Shown: positions 1 through 8,893 of the stretch, one piece after another
Layout: every line of letters begins with the position of its first letter
How positions within the stretch are numbered: position 1 is the first letter of the stretch
Origin: RGIG4140 sp045638265
GTDB lineage: Bacteria > Pseudomonadota > Alphaproteobacteria > CAAHEQ01 > UBA3637
Length of the DNA stretch: 64,000 bases
Direction of reading: 5' to 3'
Assembly (NCBI GenBank): GCA_045638265.1
Contig: JAZUBA010000044.1
Location: 62,001 to 126,000, forward strand
Program-made: the position numbers and the translations under genes
Notes under the pieces: model-generated
What the model was told of the DNA's origin: nothing
The model's input: only the letters and a program-made list of their open reading frames with translations
Databases searched by the model: none

Positions 1-810
1 GATTTAAGTGCTTTTTTAACTGTCAGAAATATTGTGCTACATAAAGCAAAAGCTTCTGATTTACAAGAATATATGCGGACAGTTGCCAAACAATTTTTGA
101 GTCCGAAAACACAGGCACGCAGGTTGTCGGCTATTCATGAATTTTATCGTTTTTTATATTCTGAAGATATAATTAAAAAAAATCCCGCTGATTATTTGCA
201 ATCACCGAAAGTCGGAAAGGCATTGCCGAAATATTTGTCTGAACAAGAAATTGATTTATTGATTGAAACAGCAAAACAAAAGAATCAACGGATGTATGTT
301 ATGTTGGAAATTTTATACGCTTCCGGTATGCGTGTCAGTGAATTGGTCGGTTTGCCTGTACAGGCTGTTACAAGAGATAATCAAACGCTTTCCATCATCG
401 GAAAAGGGAACAAAGAACGGATTGTACCCTTAAATGAAACGGCTAGAAAGGCTTTGGATAAATGGTTGATTCGTAGAGAATTATCATTAAAAAAAGGACG
501 AGTATCCAAATGGCTTTTTCCTTCTACCGGTAAGGAAGGGCATTTAACAAGGGTTGGATTTTTTAAGGCATTAAAAGAAATTGCCGTTTTGTCCGGTATT
601 GATTCGGATAAAGTTTCACCCCACGTTTTTAGGCATTCTTTTGCCAGTCATTTGATTGCACATGATGCAGATTTAAGAACTGTTCAACAGATGTTAGGTC
701 ATGCTGATATCGCCACAACTGAAATTTATACGCATATTTTACAGGATAGATTAAAAAAGACAGTTGAAAAATCACATCCTTTGGCGTATAGTAGCAAAAA
801 AGGATTGTAA
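1..810 (+). CDS. xerD: Tyrosine recombinase XerD, 5' truncated by window edge
   Basis: Site-specific recombinase that resolves chromosome dimers at dif together with XerC. The frame is open back to base 1 and the upstream residues still read as the SAM-like N-terminal domain, so the true start lies outside; the GTG at 34 is not a convincing start. The catalytic residues are visible: Arg in SGMRVSELVGL, Lys in GKGNKER, the HxxR box SPHVFRHSFASHL, the second His in LGHADIATT and the nucleophile Tyr in IYTH. The ending with HPLA after the Tyr helix resembles E. coli XerD (HPRA) more than XerC, which is why I call XerD. The stop codon directly abuts the ATG of the next gene, suggesting co-transcription. 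Confidence 0.9.
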   Translation, partial: DLSAFLTVRNIVLHKAKASDLQEYMRTVAKQFLSPKTQARRLSAIHEFYRFLYSEDIIKKNPADYLQSPKVGKALPKYLSEQEIDLLIETAKQKNQRMYVMLEILYASGMRVSELVGLPVQAVTRDNQTLSIIGKGNKERIVPLNETARKALDKWLIRRELSLKKGRVSKWLFPSTGKEGHLTRVGFFKALKEIAVLSGIDSDKVSPHVFRHSFASHLIAHDADLRTVQQMLGHADIATTEIYTHILQDRLKKTVEKSHPLAYSSKKGL

Positions 811-3800
811 ATGAAAATTTTAAACAAGTACATTTTAAAACAACTGATTGTCAGTTTTTTGCTTATTTTATTAGGTTTAACCATGTTAGTTTGGTTGACT
901 CAATCTTTGCGTATGATTGATATGATTGTTACAAAAGGAGTGTCTGTTCGTATCTTTTTACAAATGACATTGTTGGTTTTGCCCAATTTCTTGCAAATAT
1001 TATCACCATTGGCTTTGTTTGCGGTTGTATTATTTATTTTTTCAAGAATGCAGTCGGACAAAGAATTAATGGTTATGCAAGCTGTTGGATTGTCTAATAA
1101 GCAAATAATGATACCGGTAATGTGTTTGGCATTGGTGTTGACTGGATTTGGATATTTGATGACTTTTAATTTGATTCCGGCTTCTTATGCTAAATTAAAT
1201 GAATTAAAATGGCAAGTTCGAAATGATTTATCACATTTGTTATTGCAAGAAGGACAGTTTAATTCTTTTAAAAACGGATTGACACTCTATATCAAAGAGC
1301 GACTCGGGGATGGTTCAGTTCGAGGTGTAATGGCGTATGATGCTAAAAATCCGAATAAAACATCTGTATTGGTTGCAGAAAAAGGTGTTATTTTTCAAGA
1401 AGAAGATGGTTTTCAACTTGTTTTTCAAAAAGGAACTCGTCAAGAATATTCTCCTAAAACAAAAGATTTTTCTATTCTTAAATTTGATAAATATACAATG
1501 TGGTTTAATGATAAAAAAAATGGAGTCGGAACACGTAATTTGAATGCAGGGGAATATTCATTAAAATATTTATTGGATGTAACTCCGGAAGATGCGCCTT
1601 CTCCAGCATTATATAGAAAATATAAAGTTGAAATTTTTAAACGCTTTACAAAACCTCTTTATAATATTACATTCGCCTTTTTGGCTTTGTTTGGCGTGTT
1701 GGCTCCGTTTTATAATCGGCGAGGTCAAGTCGGGCGAATTAATTTTGTGATTATGTGTGCTTTGCTTATTCAATCGCTTAATCTTGGATTTGAAAATTTA
1801 GCGACTAAAAATTTAGTTTTTATTCCATTGTTATTTGTTAATGTCTTGTTGCCGATTGTTTTAATTTATTTGAGTATGGTAAAGAAGAATGTTCGTGTGT
1901 TTAAAAGAAAAGTAAAAGCAGTTGTTGTAGCTGTTTTGTGTGGTATCGGATTGATTGCTGTGCCGTCTTATGCTCAAATTAAGATTGATCCACAAGTTAA
2001 ATTTGAAGAAGATAAGCCGGTTGATTTTGAAGCTGATACGTTTTCTTACGATAAGAAAAATGATGTATTAACTGCATCCGGAGATGTCATCGTTGAGCAA
2101 AATGGAACAATCATTAGAACAGAAACATTAGTATTTAATCGGAAAACCAATTTGGTTCTTATGCCGGAAAATGTCGAAATTACAACTCCGGATGGAACAG
2201 TAACGCATACTAAAAACGTAACGTTTACGGCTGATATGAATAACTTAATTGGTGAAGCCGTTGTTATGCGTTTATATGAAGGTTCACGCTTAAGAGCAAA
2301 TCGGTTGAAACGAAAAGACAAGGGAACGTCACTTTATTTGAAAAAAGTTGATTTTACAGCTTGTTCTACATGTGGAGACGAGGCTCCTTTATGGCAATTA
2401 TCCTCTCGTAATTTTAAACATGATGCACCGCAAAAGGAAATGCGATTCATTCATTCGTTTTTAGAAGTTAAAGATATACCGATATTTTATATCCCGTATT
2501 TAAATGTTCCTGATTTTTCTGTTAAGCGTAAATCAGGATTGTTAGCTCCCAGTTTATCTCACAGTTCGGAAATGGGAGAAGGTATAACATTGCCGTTTTT
2601 TATTGATATTGCCGAGAACCAAAATTTGATTGTTCGTCCGACTATTTCAACGTCTCATGATCCGTTGGCAATTGTTGAATATGAAGCAGTTTTTGATAAA
2701 ACAGAAATGAAAGTGCATATGAGCGGTACACGAGATGAAGACGGTTCTAAACAAGGACATATTAAAGCGCATATGCGTTATGATTTAAATGATAATTGGC
2801 GCTTGACAGGGCAATATTTCCGCTCATCATCTGATACGTATTTCAGACGTTATGATTTAGAAGGTGTTAATACGTCTCAAGCCTATTTGCGTTCTTTTTT
2901 CACGGCTGAACGTTTTGGAGAGCAAAATTATTTTAATTTCACAGGGTTGTCATTTCAAAACTTGTGGAATAATGTTCGTACAAAATCCATTCCTGTTATC
3001 ATTCCGACGGCTAATTTTGTATATCAGAGTAAACCATTGACAGATAACGGTTTGTATGCTTTTTCAAATGTAAATGCAGCATTTTATAATAATCGGGAAA
3101 AATTAAAATCAAACAGAGCTTCTGTTACGCAAGGAGTTGCCCTGCCGTATGTGACGAATTTTGGAGCCAATGTTGATTTAAGAGCTTCTGTCAGAGCTGA
3201 TGCTTATAGTATTAATACAGGTAAATATGGATTTACAGACAGACGTGCGGATGAAGCATATTCGGCAGGCCGTTTTTATCCGGTTGCATCAGCAAAAATC
3301 AGTTATCCGTTTGTGAAATATGGTAAAACAACAACTCAAGTTTTGGAACCGGTTGTCATGCTTATTACATCACCTGTGAGTGGAAATGATTCAAAAATTC
3401 CAAACATTGACAGTACAGATGTAGATTTTGATGATACGAATTTGTTTTCTGAAAACCGTTTTGTCGGATATGACAGAGTTGAAACAGGAACTCGTGCCAA
3501 TTATGGGTTACAATGGTCGTTATATGATACACAAAATCGTTCTGTTTCATTTTTATTCGGGCAATCGTATCGTTTTTCAGGGGATGATGCTTTAGATAAA
3601 ATTTTGGGTATGGAATCGGATTATTCTGATTATGTTGGCCGTATGAGTATTAATTATAAAAATTTAACAATGGCCTATCGGTTTCGTTTAGATGAAGATA
3701 ATTTTAAAACAAAAAAGAATGAAATTAATGTTTCAGGACGTAATGGACCCTTGCAATTAGGGGTTACCTATACCCAACTAAAAGCTGTAAGTCTTGCGGA

Positions 3801-4062
3801 TACGTTTTATAATGAACGGAAAGAGGTTGTTTTTCAAGGTTCAGCGGCTTTAAGTAAAAATTGGAGTTTGTCCGGATCTTATAGATACAATTTAGCTAAA
3901 ACAGACCGAGGTCCGACTGAATACGGTATGATTTTGCGTTATGACAATGATTGTACGGCTATTGAGTTTGATTTAAATAAATCGTTTACGGAAGATAGAG
4001 ACTATAAAGGTGATACGTCCTTTGTCGTAAAATTCGTTTTAAAATCGTTAGGACAAATATAA
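811..4062 (+). CDS. LptF-LptD in-frame fusion (LPS permease plus OM LPS translocon)
   Basis: One open frame of 1,083 residues. Residues 1-355 are a complete LptF: three N-terminal and three C-terminal membrane segments around a periplasmic domain with the LLLQEGQFNSFKNGLTLYI signature. Residues about 390-1083 are a complete LptD: an LptA-like OstA domain (FEADTFSYDKKNDVLTASGD), the conserved TACSTC...PLWQL stretch, VKRKSGLLAPS, then a beta-barrel. Between them is a textbook signal peptide: Met356, basic residues, a hydrophobic core and SYA|Q with the cut predicted after Ala388. There is no stop codon between the halves. Either a polyprotein is cut by signal peptidase I, or LptD is also made from the internal ATG at 1876, which has no clear Shine-Dalgarno. 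The two products work in different membranes, so one uncut chain is unlikely. A lost stop by assembly error cannot be excluded from sequence alone. Confidence 0.88.
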   Translation: MKILNKYILKQLIVSFLLILLGLTMLVWLTQSLRMIDMIVTKGVSVRIFLQMTLLVLPNFLQILSPLALFAVVLFIFSRMQSDKELMVMQAVGLSNKQIMIPVMCLALVLTGFGYLMTFNLIPASYAKLNELKWQVRNDLSHLLLQEGQFNSFKNGLTLYIKERLGDGSVRGVMAYDAKNPNKTSVLVAEKGVIFQEEDGFQLVFQKGTRQEYSPKTKDFSILKFDKYTMWFNDKKNGVGTRNLNAGEYSLKYLLDVTPEDAPSPALYRKYKVEIFKRFTKPLYNITFAFLALFGVLAPFYNRRGQVGRINFVIMCALLIQSLNLGFENLATKNLVFIPLLFVNVLLPIVLIYLSMVKKNVRVFKRKVKAVVVAVLCGIGLIAVPSYAQIKIDPQVKFEEDKPVDFEADTFSYDKKNDVLTASGDVIVEQNGTIIRTETLVFNRKTNLVLMPENVEITTPDGTVTHTKNVTFTADMNNLIGEAVVMRLYEGSRLRANRLKRKDKGTSLYLKKVDFTACSTCGDEAPLWQLSSRNFKHDAPQKEMRFIHSFLEVKDIPIFYIPYLNVPDFSVKRKSGLLAPSLSHSSEMGEGITLPFFIDIAENQNLIVRPTISTSHDPLAIVEYEAVFDKTEMKVHMSGTRDEDGSKQGHIKAHMRYDLNDNWRLTGQYFRSSSDTYFRRYDLEGVNTSQAYLRSFFTAERFGEQNYFNFTGLSFQNLWNNVRTKSIPVIIPTANFVYQSKPLTDNGLYAFSNVNAAFYNNREKLKSNRASVTQGVALPYVTNFGANVDLRASVRADAYSINTGKYGFTDRRADEAYSAGRFYPVASAKISYPFVKYGKTTTQVLEPVVMLITSPVSGNDSKIPNIDSTDVDFDDTNLFSENRFVGYDRVETGTRANYGLQWSLYDTQNRSVSFLFGQSYRFSGDDALDKILGMESDYSDYVGRMSINYKNLTMAYRFRLDEDNFKTKKNEINVSGRNGPLQLGVTYTQLKAVSLADTFYNERKEVVFQGSAALSKNWSLSGSYRYNLAKTDRGPTEYGMILRYDNDCTAIEFDLNKSFTEDRDYKGDTSFVVKFVLKSLGQI

Positions 4063-4075
4063 AGGAAAAATAATA

Positions 4076-5257
4076 ATGCAATATAAAATATTAATGTTGT
4101 TTTTGATGTTTATGTTTGGTTCATTTTCTGTTTGTGCCGGGGAAATTGTTGCAACGGTTAATGATGAACCGATTTCAAAATATGACGTTGAGGCACGTGC
4201 TAAATTAATAGCTATTCAAAAAGCCGAATATTTAACAAATAAACGGAAAGCACAATATGTCGGAGAAGCATTGGAAATGTTGATAGACGAAAAAGTCAAA
4301 ACAAATATGGCTAAGCAACGAGGTTTTTCCGTTAGTAATGATGAAATAAACAATGCAATTTCGCATTTAGAAAAACAAAACGGGTTGAAATCCGGTGAAA
4401 TGGTTAAAATGCTAGCTAAAAACGGTGTACCTGTTGATATATTAAAAAATCAAATTCAGGCTGATTTAATGTGGATACAAGTTTTGCAAAAATATCGTTC
4501 AAGTATTGCAGATACAACACCGGTTGAAATTGAGAAAAAGAAGAATGAATTACGCCAAAAATTAAAAGAAGAAGAATTTTTTGTTTTTGAAATTTTAATT
4601 CCCAATAAAGCAGAAGCAGAAAAGTGTTATAAGGAATTGTTAAATGGTACCCCGTTTGATGTTGCTTCAAAAAAATATTCGCAATCTGGAACAAAAGAAA
4701 CCGGAGGAGAAGTCGGGTGGGTTAAAACAGATTATTACGGAAAAGAAATCTCAGCGGTTTTACGTCAGATGAATATGGGTGATTTATCTGTTCCTTTAAA
4801 AACAAAAACAGGATATTTATTGTTGTTGTTGCAAGATAAAAAAACACCAATTTATACAGATAGTATTGCGATTTGGGAATTGGCACAAATGGCAATCCCG
4901 ACAAAAGAGGCAGTTCATTATGAAAAACAATTAAGCCATTTAAGTGATTGTAAATCTTTTAAAGATTTTGCAAGAAAATATGCGATACCTGAATCGGTTA
5001 AATCCGGTATGGTCAGTCCTGATCAGTTGCCAAGTGAATTAAAAGACATTTTAGAAAAAGAAAAAATGAAAACGGTTATCGGTCCTGTACGGACACCGGA
5101 AGCAGATTTGTTTTTTATGAAATGTGCTATGACACAAAAGAAGATATTACCGGAAGATGATGATATAAAAATGCAAATTGAAACGGAAAAAATGGAAGCA
5201 TTGTCTGATAAAATTCTACGCAATGCCAAACGATTTGCCGTCATTGAACGAAAATAA
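4076..5257 (+). CDS. surA: SurA-like periplasmic chaperone / peptidyl-prolyl isomerase
   Basis: Periplasmic chaperone for outer-membrane proteins, LptD being a classic client. The 393-residue protein has a signal peptide (cut near SVCA, residue 21), a SurA N-terminal helical domain beginning EIVATVNDEPISKYDVEAR, and one parvulin domain at about 165-255 (FEILIPNKAEAEK, then SGTKETGGEVGWV). The region 260-360 looks like a degenerate second parvulin domain. It follows lptD by 13 bases behind an AAAGGA ribosome site, the order found in many Alphaproteobacteria. Context and domain order together make SurA the best call; a generic PpiC isomerase is the alternative. Confidence 0.85.
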   Translation: MQYKILMLFLMFMFGSFSVCAGEIVATVNDEPISKYDVEARAKLIAIQKAEYLTNKRKAQYVGEALEMLIDEKVKTNMAKQRGFSVSNDEINNAISHLEKQNGLKSGEMVKMLAKNGVPVDILKNQIQADLMWIQVLQKYRSSIADTTPVEIEKKKNELRQKLKEEEFFVFEILIPNKAEAEKCYKELLNGTPFDVASKKYSQSGTKETGGEVGWVKTDYYGKEISAVLRQMNMGDLSVPLKTKTGYLLLLLQDKKTPIYTDSIAIWELAQMAIPTKEAVHYEKQLSHLSDCKSFKDFARKYAIPESVKSGMVSPDQLPSELKDILEKEKMKTVIGPVRTPEADLFFMKCAMTQKKILPEDDDIKMQIETEKMEALSDKILRNAKRFAVIERK

Positions 5258-5274
5258 AAAAGAGGAGCGTTGGA

Positions 5275-6138
5275 ATGAGTGAAAAAAAGAAAAAACAAAC
5301 GAAGCTGATTGACGGTAAAAAAATGGCTCAAAAAATTGAAAAGGAATTACAGCAGGAAATTGCCGGTTTTTCTGAACAACCGACAATGGCGGTTGTTTTG
5401 GTCGGAGATAATCCTGCGAGTTTGATTTATGTTAATCATAAAAAGAAAGCAGCAGAAAAAGTGGGTATTAAGGCAGATATTTACCATTTGTCTCCTGTTA
5501 TGACACAAGATGCATTAATTTCTTTTATTCACGAATTAAATCAGAACCCGACAGTAAACGGCATTATTGTGCAATTGCCATTACCGAAACATTTTTCAGA
5601 AGATGAAGTATTGGATGCTATTCATCCGGATAAAGATATTGATGGATTAAATCCGCTTAATTTGGGTAATTTGTTTGTTGGACGTCCTAATATGGTGCCA
5701 TGTACACCATTGGCATGTATGATGCTTTTAAAAAGTGTTTGTTCAAATTTAATTGGCAAAAATGTGGTTGTTGTCGGTCGCTCACGGTTGGTGGGGAAGC
5801 CCGTTGTTCAGTTGCTATTAAATGAACAATGTACGGTAACACAAGCACATTCTCGTACGAAAAATTTAGCGAAATTATGTCAGACTGCTGATATTATTAT
5901 TTCAGCAACGGGACATGCTAATTTGATACGGAAAACTTACATTAAAGAAGGGGCAATTTTGATTGATGTTGGTATTATTCGTCAGGCAGATAAGAAAATT
6001 GTCGGGGATGTTACTTTTGATGAAGTTTTGGGTAAAGCAAAAGCTGTTACACCTGTCCCCGGCGGGGTAGGCCCAATGACTGTTGCCATGCTATTACATA
6101 ATGTTGTGAAAGCATATAAAATTCAAAAAAACGTTTAA
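5275..6138 (+). CDS. folD: Bifunctional methylene-THF dehydrogenase / methenyl-THF cyclohydrolase
   Basis: FolD interconverts 5,10-methylene-, methenyl- and 10-formyl-tetrahydrofolate in the cytoplasm. The 287-residue length is normal. Visible signatures are the catalytic lysine region YVNHKKKAAEKVGI, IVQLPLPKH, DKDIDGLNPLN, the Rossmann segment VVVGRSRLVGKPVVQLLL, and the PVPGGVGPMTVAMLL terminal motif. It lies 17 bases after surA with a GAGGAG ribosome site and is followed by a strong terminator, so it probably ends the lptFD-surA-folD transcript. The extra lysine-rich residues at the N-terminus are unremarkable. Confidence 0.96.
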   Translation: MSEKKKKQTKLIDGKKMAQKIEKELQQEIAGFSEQPTMAVVLVGDNPASLIYVNHKKKAAEKVGIKADIYHLSPVMTQDALISFIHELNQNPTVNGIIVQLPLPKHFSEDEVLDAIHPDKDIDGLNPLNLGNLFVGRPNMVPCTPLACMMLLKSVCSNLIGKNVVVVGRSRLVGKPVVQLLLNEQCTVTQAHSRTKNLAKLCQTADIIISATGHANLIRKTYIKEGAILIDVGIIRQADKKIVGDVTFDEVLGKAKAVTPVPGGVGPMTVAMLLHNVVKAYKIQKNV

Positions 6139-6166
6139 TTTGAATAAAATCCTATCAAAATATCAA

Positions 6167-6204
6167 AAAAACAAGCTTTTTCAAAAAAAAGCTTGCATTT
6201 TTCT
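6167..6204 (+). terminator. Rho-independent terminator after folD
   Basis: Inverted repeat CAAGCTTTTT / AAAAAGCTTG with a short loop followed by CATTTTTC. It separates the folD operon from the secretion operon. The -35 of the next promoter overlaps its 3' arm. Confidence 0.7.
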
Positions 6205-6220
6205 GTAAATGGCGTAAAAT
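6193..6220 (+). promoter_or_regulatory. Candidate promoter of the T4SS operon
   Basis: TTGCAT, 16-bp spacer, TAAAAT, placing the start about 30 bases before the ATG at 6256, which has a strong AAGGGGG ribosome site. The -35 overlaps the folD terminator stem. Confidence 0.5.
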
Positions 6221-6255
6221 TAAATATATAAGTATATATTTTTTAAGGGGGTATA

Positions 6256-7188
6256 ATGTTTTTCATAAAAAAAGCTTTACCAAAAATTTTGTTAGGAATG
6301 ATATTTGTGTGCGGGATGAGTTTTTATCCTAATGCTTATGCACAAGTCCCGATTTCGGGGTTTACACAGATAGTTACAGATGTGACAAAAGTGATTAAAA
6401 CAACCAATTCAGTTGCAATTAAACCTGTAGTTGATCAAAAAGTATATCTTGAAACGAAAGTACAAGGTACTGTTCAAGAATGGAAAGGTGCGGTGAACGA
6501 GCAAATTACAGATATGTACGATTCGGCATCTTCATGGGCAGAAAATCAGTATGGCGAAGTCGCTTCTTGGGCAGAGGAAAAGGGGAATGCTGTCGCTTCA
6601 TGGGCAAGTGATCAAGGAAGTGCGATTTCTTCATGGGCAAGTGACACGTTTGGTGGTGGAGCTCCTGGTAGTGGTTTCTCTATGAAAGATTTAAAATGTA
6701 ATTTGGAAGTCGTAAAAAAAGGTGTTGCTAAAGTCGGAAAAACAGTTGCTCCTGTTGCTACATTAATGCAAAATCCTCTTGCAGGTGCCATTGAAATTAA
6801 AAAGAAAATGTATATGGGAGAAGTAAATTCAGAAGATAAATTAAGTACTTATGATACAACTACCGTAATGCAAAATGTAAAACAATATGTTCAGGATGCA
6901 ACGAAAACAACGTTGGTTGATGCAACACAGGTTATTAATGGCAGTATTTCTTATTCGGATGGAAAAAAGAGTGTATCTAGTTGTACAGCAGAGGGTGCCA
7001 ATAAGGCCTCTAATGTAAAAGAGGATATTAAATTGGTTAATGATATGGGTATTTCAACGAATGTGATGACGAATGTGTTGTTGTCAATGGATATTACCGA
7101 ATTATCTGTTAATAGTACATTGGTTTATGAAGATATTAACGGTATTAAAAATATGTTTTCTAAAACATTTCAGGGAGGGATGCAATAA
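6256..7188 (+). CDS. Secreted protein, first gene of T4SS operon (unknown, possibly VirB5-like)
   Basis: The 310-residue protein has a clear signal peptide (basic MFFIKK, hydrophobic core, cut at AYA|Q near residue 29). The mature part contains four short Trp-centred repeats of the type ASSWAE/ASWASD at about residues 90-130, then a Gly-rich link, a cysteine (Cys in LKCNLEV) and a second one (SSCTAEG). The last part is predicted helical. I do not recognise a family. Its place at the head of a VirB operon, and four similar-sized secreted neighbours, suggest a periplasmic or surface component such as a VirB5-type minor pilus subunit, but that is inference. Its stop overlaps the next start (TAATG), so the two are translationally coupled. 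Confidence 0.75.
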   Translation: MFFIKKALPKILLGMIFVCGMSFYPNAYAQVPISGFTQIVTDVTKVIKTTNSVAIKPVVDQKVYLETKVQGTVQEWKGAVNEQITDMYDSASSWAENQYGEVASWAEEKGNAVASWASDQGSAISSWASDTFGGGAPGSGFSMKDLKCNLEVVKKGVAKVGKTVAPVATLMQNPLAGAIEIKKKMYMGEVNSEDKLSTYDTTTVMQNVKQYVQDATKTTLVDATQVINGSISYSDGKKSVSSCTAEGANKASNVKEDIKLVNDMGISTNVMTNVLLSMDITELSVNSTLVYEDINGIKNMFSKTFQGGMQ

Positions 7189-8093
7189 TGATTAAAAAAA
7201 TAGTTTTAACAAATGTATTTCTTTCTTTGATGCTTTTTTCATCTGTGGTCTGGGGTGGTAATCCTACACATGATGTGCGTTCTTATAAAGATGAAATAAA
7301 GGGCGCTCAACAAGCTACGGAAGAGTTAAAAAAAGAAATGGATAATATGACAACTGCTGTTAAAAGCTTGACGGATGTTGGGTCGTTGGTTGATGGTCTG
7401 TTGAATTTTGATTTTTTAATGCCAAGTAAAAAAACAGATAAAAAATCAAAAGTAACAACGGATGTGACAAAACCGTTTACACAAAAAACATCAGCTGGTT
7501 CAGGTGATGTTGCTGGACAGGCAAAGGCTGTAGCTAGTTCGATAACTGGGAGTTCTGGAAGTGACGATGAAAACCCTTTTCCTGATAGAGCAGAAATGAA
7601 TAAGCAAGTGGATGCAATGCAGGTTAAAGGTGAGTCTTCATCTGATTCAGAAAGTAGTGGTTCGGTTGTGGATACGGCAAAAAGCGTCGTATCATCGGCA
7701 AGCGGTCAAAGTGAAGAAAACAGTTCTACTGGACAAGAGATTGCAGGTAAACGAAAAAAAATGCCTCAAACCAAACAAGCTTGGGCAAGATATTCGCTTG
7801 CAACAGCATTGGTGAATCGTTCGTTGGCATATAGGACTGTTGCTGATACTAAAAAACAGACAACAGAAAAAGTAAATAATGCAACAAATCTGCGTAAAGC
7901 ACATACAGCAAAGGTTCATGGCTATTCAGCAATGGCAGCCAGTTATAACAGATTGTTATTGTCACAAGCCGTTGCCAATGGATTAGCTTCCTTGAAAGCA
8001 ATGGATCATGTTGAAGGTAAAATCAGTATCAGCAATCCTTTAATGGAAGGTATGGGCGGAAAGATGAATGATCTTAAAAATTTTGTTCAATAG
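7188..8093 (+). CDS. Secreted helical protein in T4SS operon (possibly VirB5-like)
   Basis: The 301-residue protein has an N-terminal signal peptide, a Ser/Gly/Asp-rich low-complexity middle (about residues 95-180) and a long C-terminal helical domain (about 185-290) rich in Ala, Arg and Leu (ARYSLATALVNRSLAYRTV, then YSAMAASYNRLLLSQAVA). This tail architecture is shared in outline with the genes at 8103, 8894 and 9788, pointing to a duplicated family of helical-bundle proteins. VirB5 proteins are helical bundles of comparable size, which is the basis of the tentative call. The start overlaps the previous stop by one base. Confidence 0.72.
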   Translation: MIKKIVLTNVFLSLMLFSSVVWGGNPTHDVRSYKDEIKGAQQATEELKKEMDNMTTAVKSLTDVGSLVDGLLNFDFLMPSKKTDKKSKVTTDVTKPFTQKTSAGSGDVAGQAKAVASSITGSSGSDDENPFPDRAEMNKQVDAMQVKGESSSDSESSGSVVDTAKSVVSSASGQSEENSSTGQEIAGKRKKMPQTKQAWARYSLATALVNRSLAYRTVADTKKQTTEKVNNATNLRKAHTAKVHGYSAMAASYNRLLLSQAVANGLASLKAMDHVEGKISISNPLMEGMGGKMNDLKNFVQ

Positions 8094-8102
8094 GAGTGAA
8101 AA

Positions 8103-8882
8103 ATGAAGATAAAAAAGATATATGGCGTATTGATAGCTTTTGCACTTTTTATGAATGTAACTCCGGCATATTCAACATATATGGTTACCGAATGGTTGAG
8201 TTGGGCTGAAAAAAAAGTCCAAACGGTTACTGAAAAATTGGCTGATATTGATATGAATGAAATGTTGCAAAAGAAAAAAGATCAGTTAGCAGCACAAGAT
8301 CCGAACGCAGATAAAAGTAAACCGGCAACAACAGACAATGCGAGTGGTTTAAAGCAGTCAGAAATTCCACCTTATGTTGATCCGCGTATTAAGGCAGAAC
8401 TTGATAAAGAAGACCCTTCTATTCCTACTGTTGAAGGGTTGTTAAAAGAAACTCTTGTGTATAAATCAAAAACCATTAGTGATAAAGGTTCTGTTGATGA
8501 TAGAACAAAAGGAAAAAAAGTTAAAGTCGATAAAGATAACGAACAGGATAATACGTTGGAAAAACAACAGGCACAAGCTCTTGTATCTTATGATAATGGT
8601 CGTGCAATAGCACGTCGTGTTCAGGATTTGAGTGAAGTGGTGAGTAATGATGAATCTGAAATGGAGACGGATAAAAATTCACGGACAACAACGGGTTCAT
8701 TGTATAAGGCTTCTTCGTCTATAACATATAAAACACATATGTTATTAAATGAAATATCAGTCATACGAAACAGTTATTTAGAAGTAATGGCTATTGATGC
8801 TGTACAAGCAGAAGAAGTGCCAGAGCAAAAGAGTATGGTAGATACAATGAAAGATGTTGCAAAAGGTGCATTGGGCGGATAA
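8103..8882 (+). CDS. Secreted helical protein in T4SS operon (possibly VirB5-like)
   Basis: The 259-residue protein carries a signal peptide (cut near PAYS|T, residue 25), then a charged Lys/Asp-rich region with PPYVDPRIKAELD, a very basic segment KGKKVKVDK, and a C-terminal helical half (about 160-245) with YDNGRAIARRVQDLSEVVS and SYLEVMAIDAVQAEE. It is nine bases after the previous gene with an AGGAG ribosome site. I do not recognise a named domain; the relation to its neighbours is by size, secretion signal and helical tail, not by confident alignment. Confidence 0.7.
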   Translation: MKIKKIYGVLIAFALFMNVTPAYSTYMVTEWLSWAEKKVQTVTEKLADIDMNEMLQKKKDQLAAQDPNADKSKPATTDNASGLKQSEIPPYVDPRIKAELDKEDPSIPTVEGLLKETLVYKSKTISDKGSVDDRTKGKKVKVDKDNEQDNTLEKQQAQALVSYDNGRAIARRVQDLSEVVSNDESEMETDKNSRTTTGSLYKASSSITYKTHMLLNEISVIRNSYLEVMAIDAVQAEEVPEQKSMVDTMKDVAKGALGG

Positions 8883-8893
8883 AGGGGGATGCG

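Noticed and set aside
34..810. XerD as a complete 258-residue gene starting at GTG 34
   Set aside because: The frame is open to base 1 and the upstream residues fit the N-terminal domain, so the gene is truncated by the window edge.
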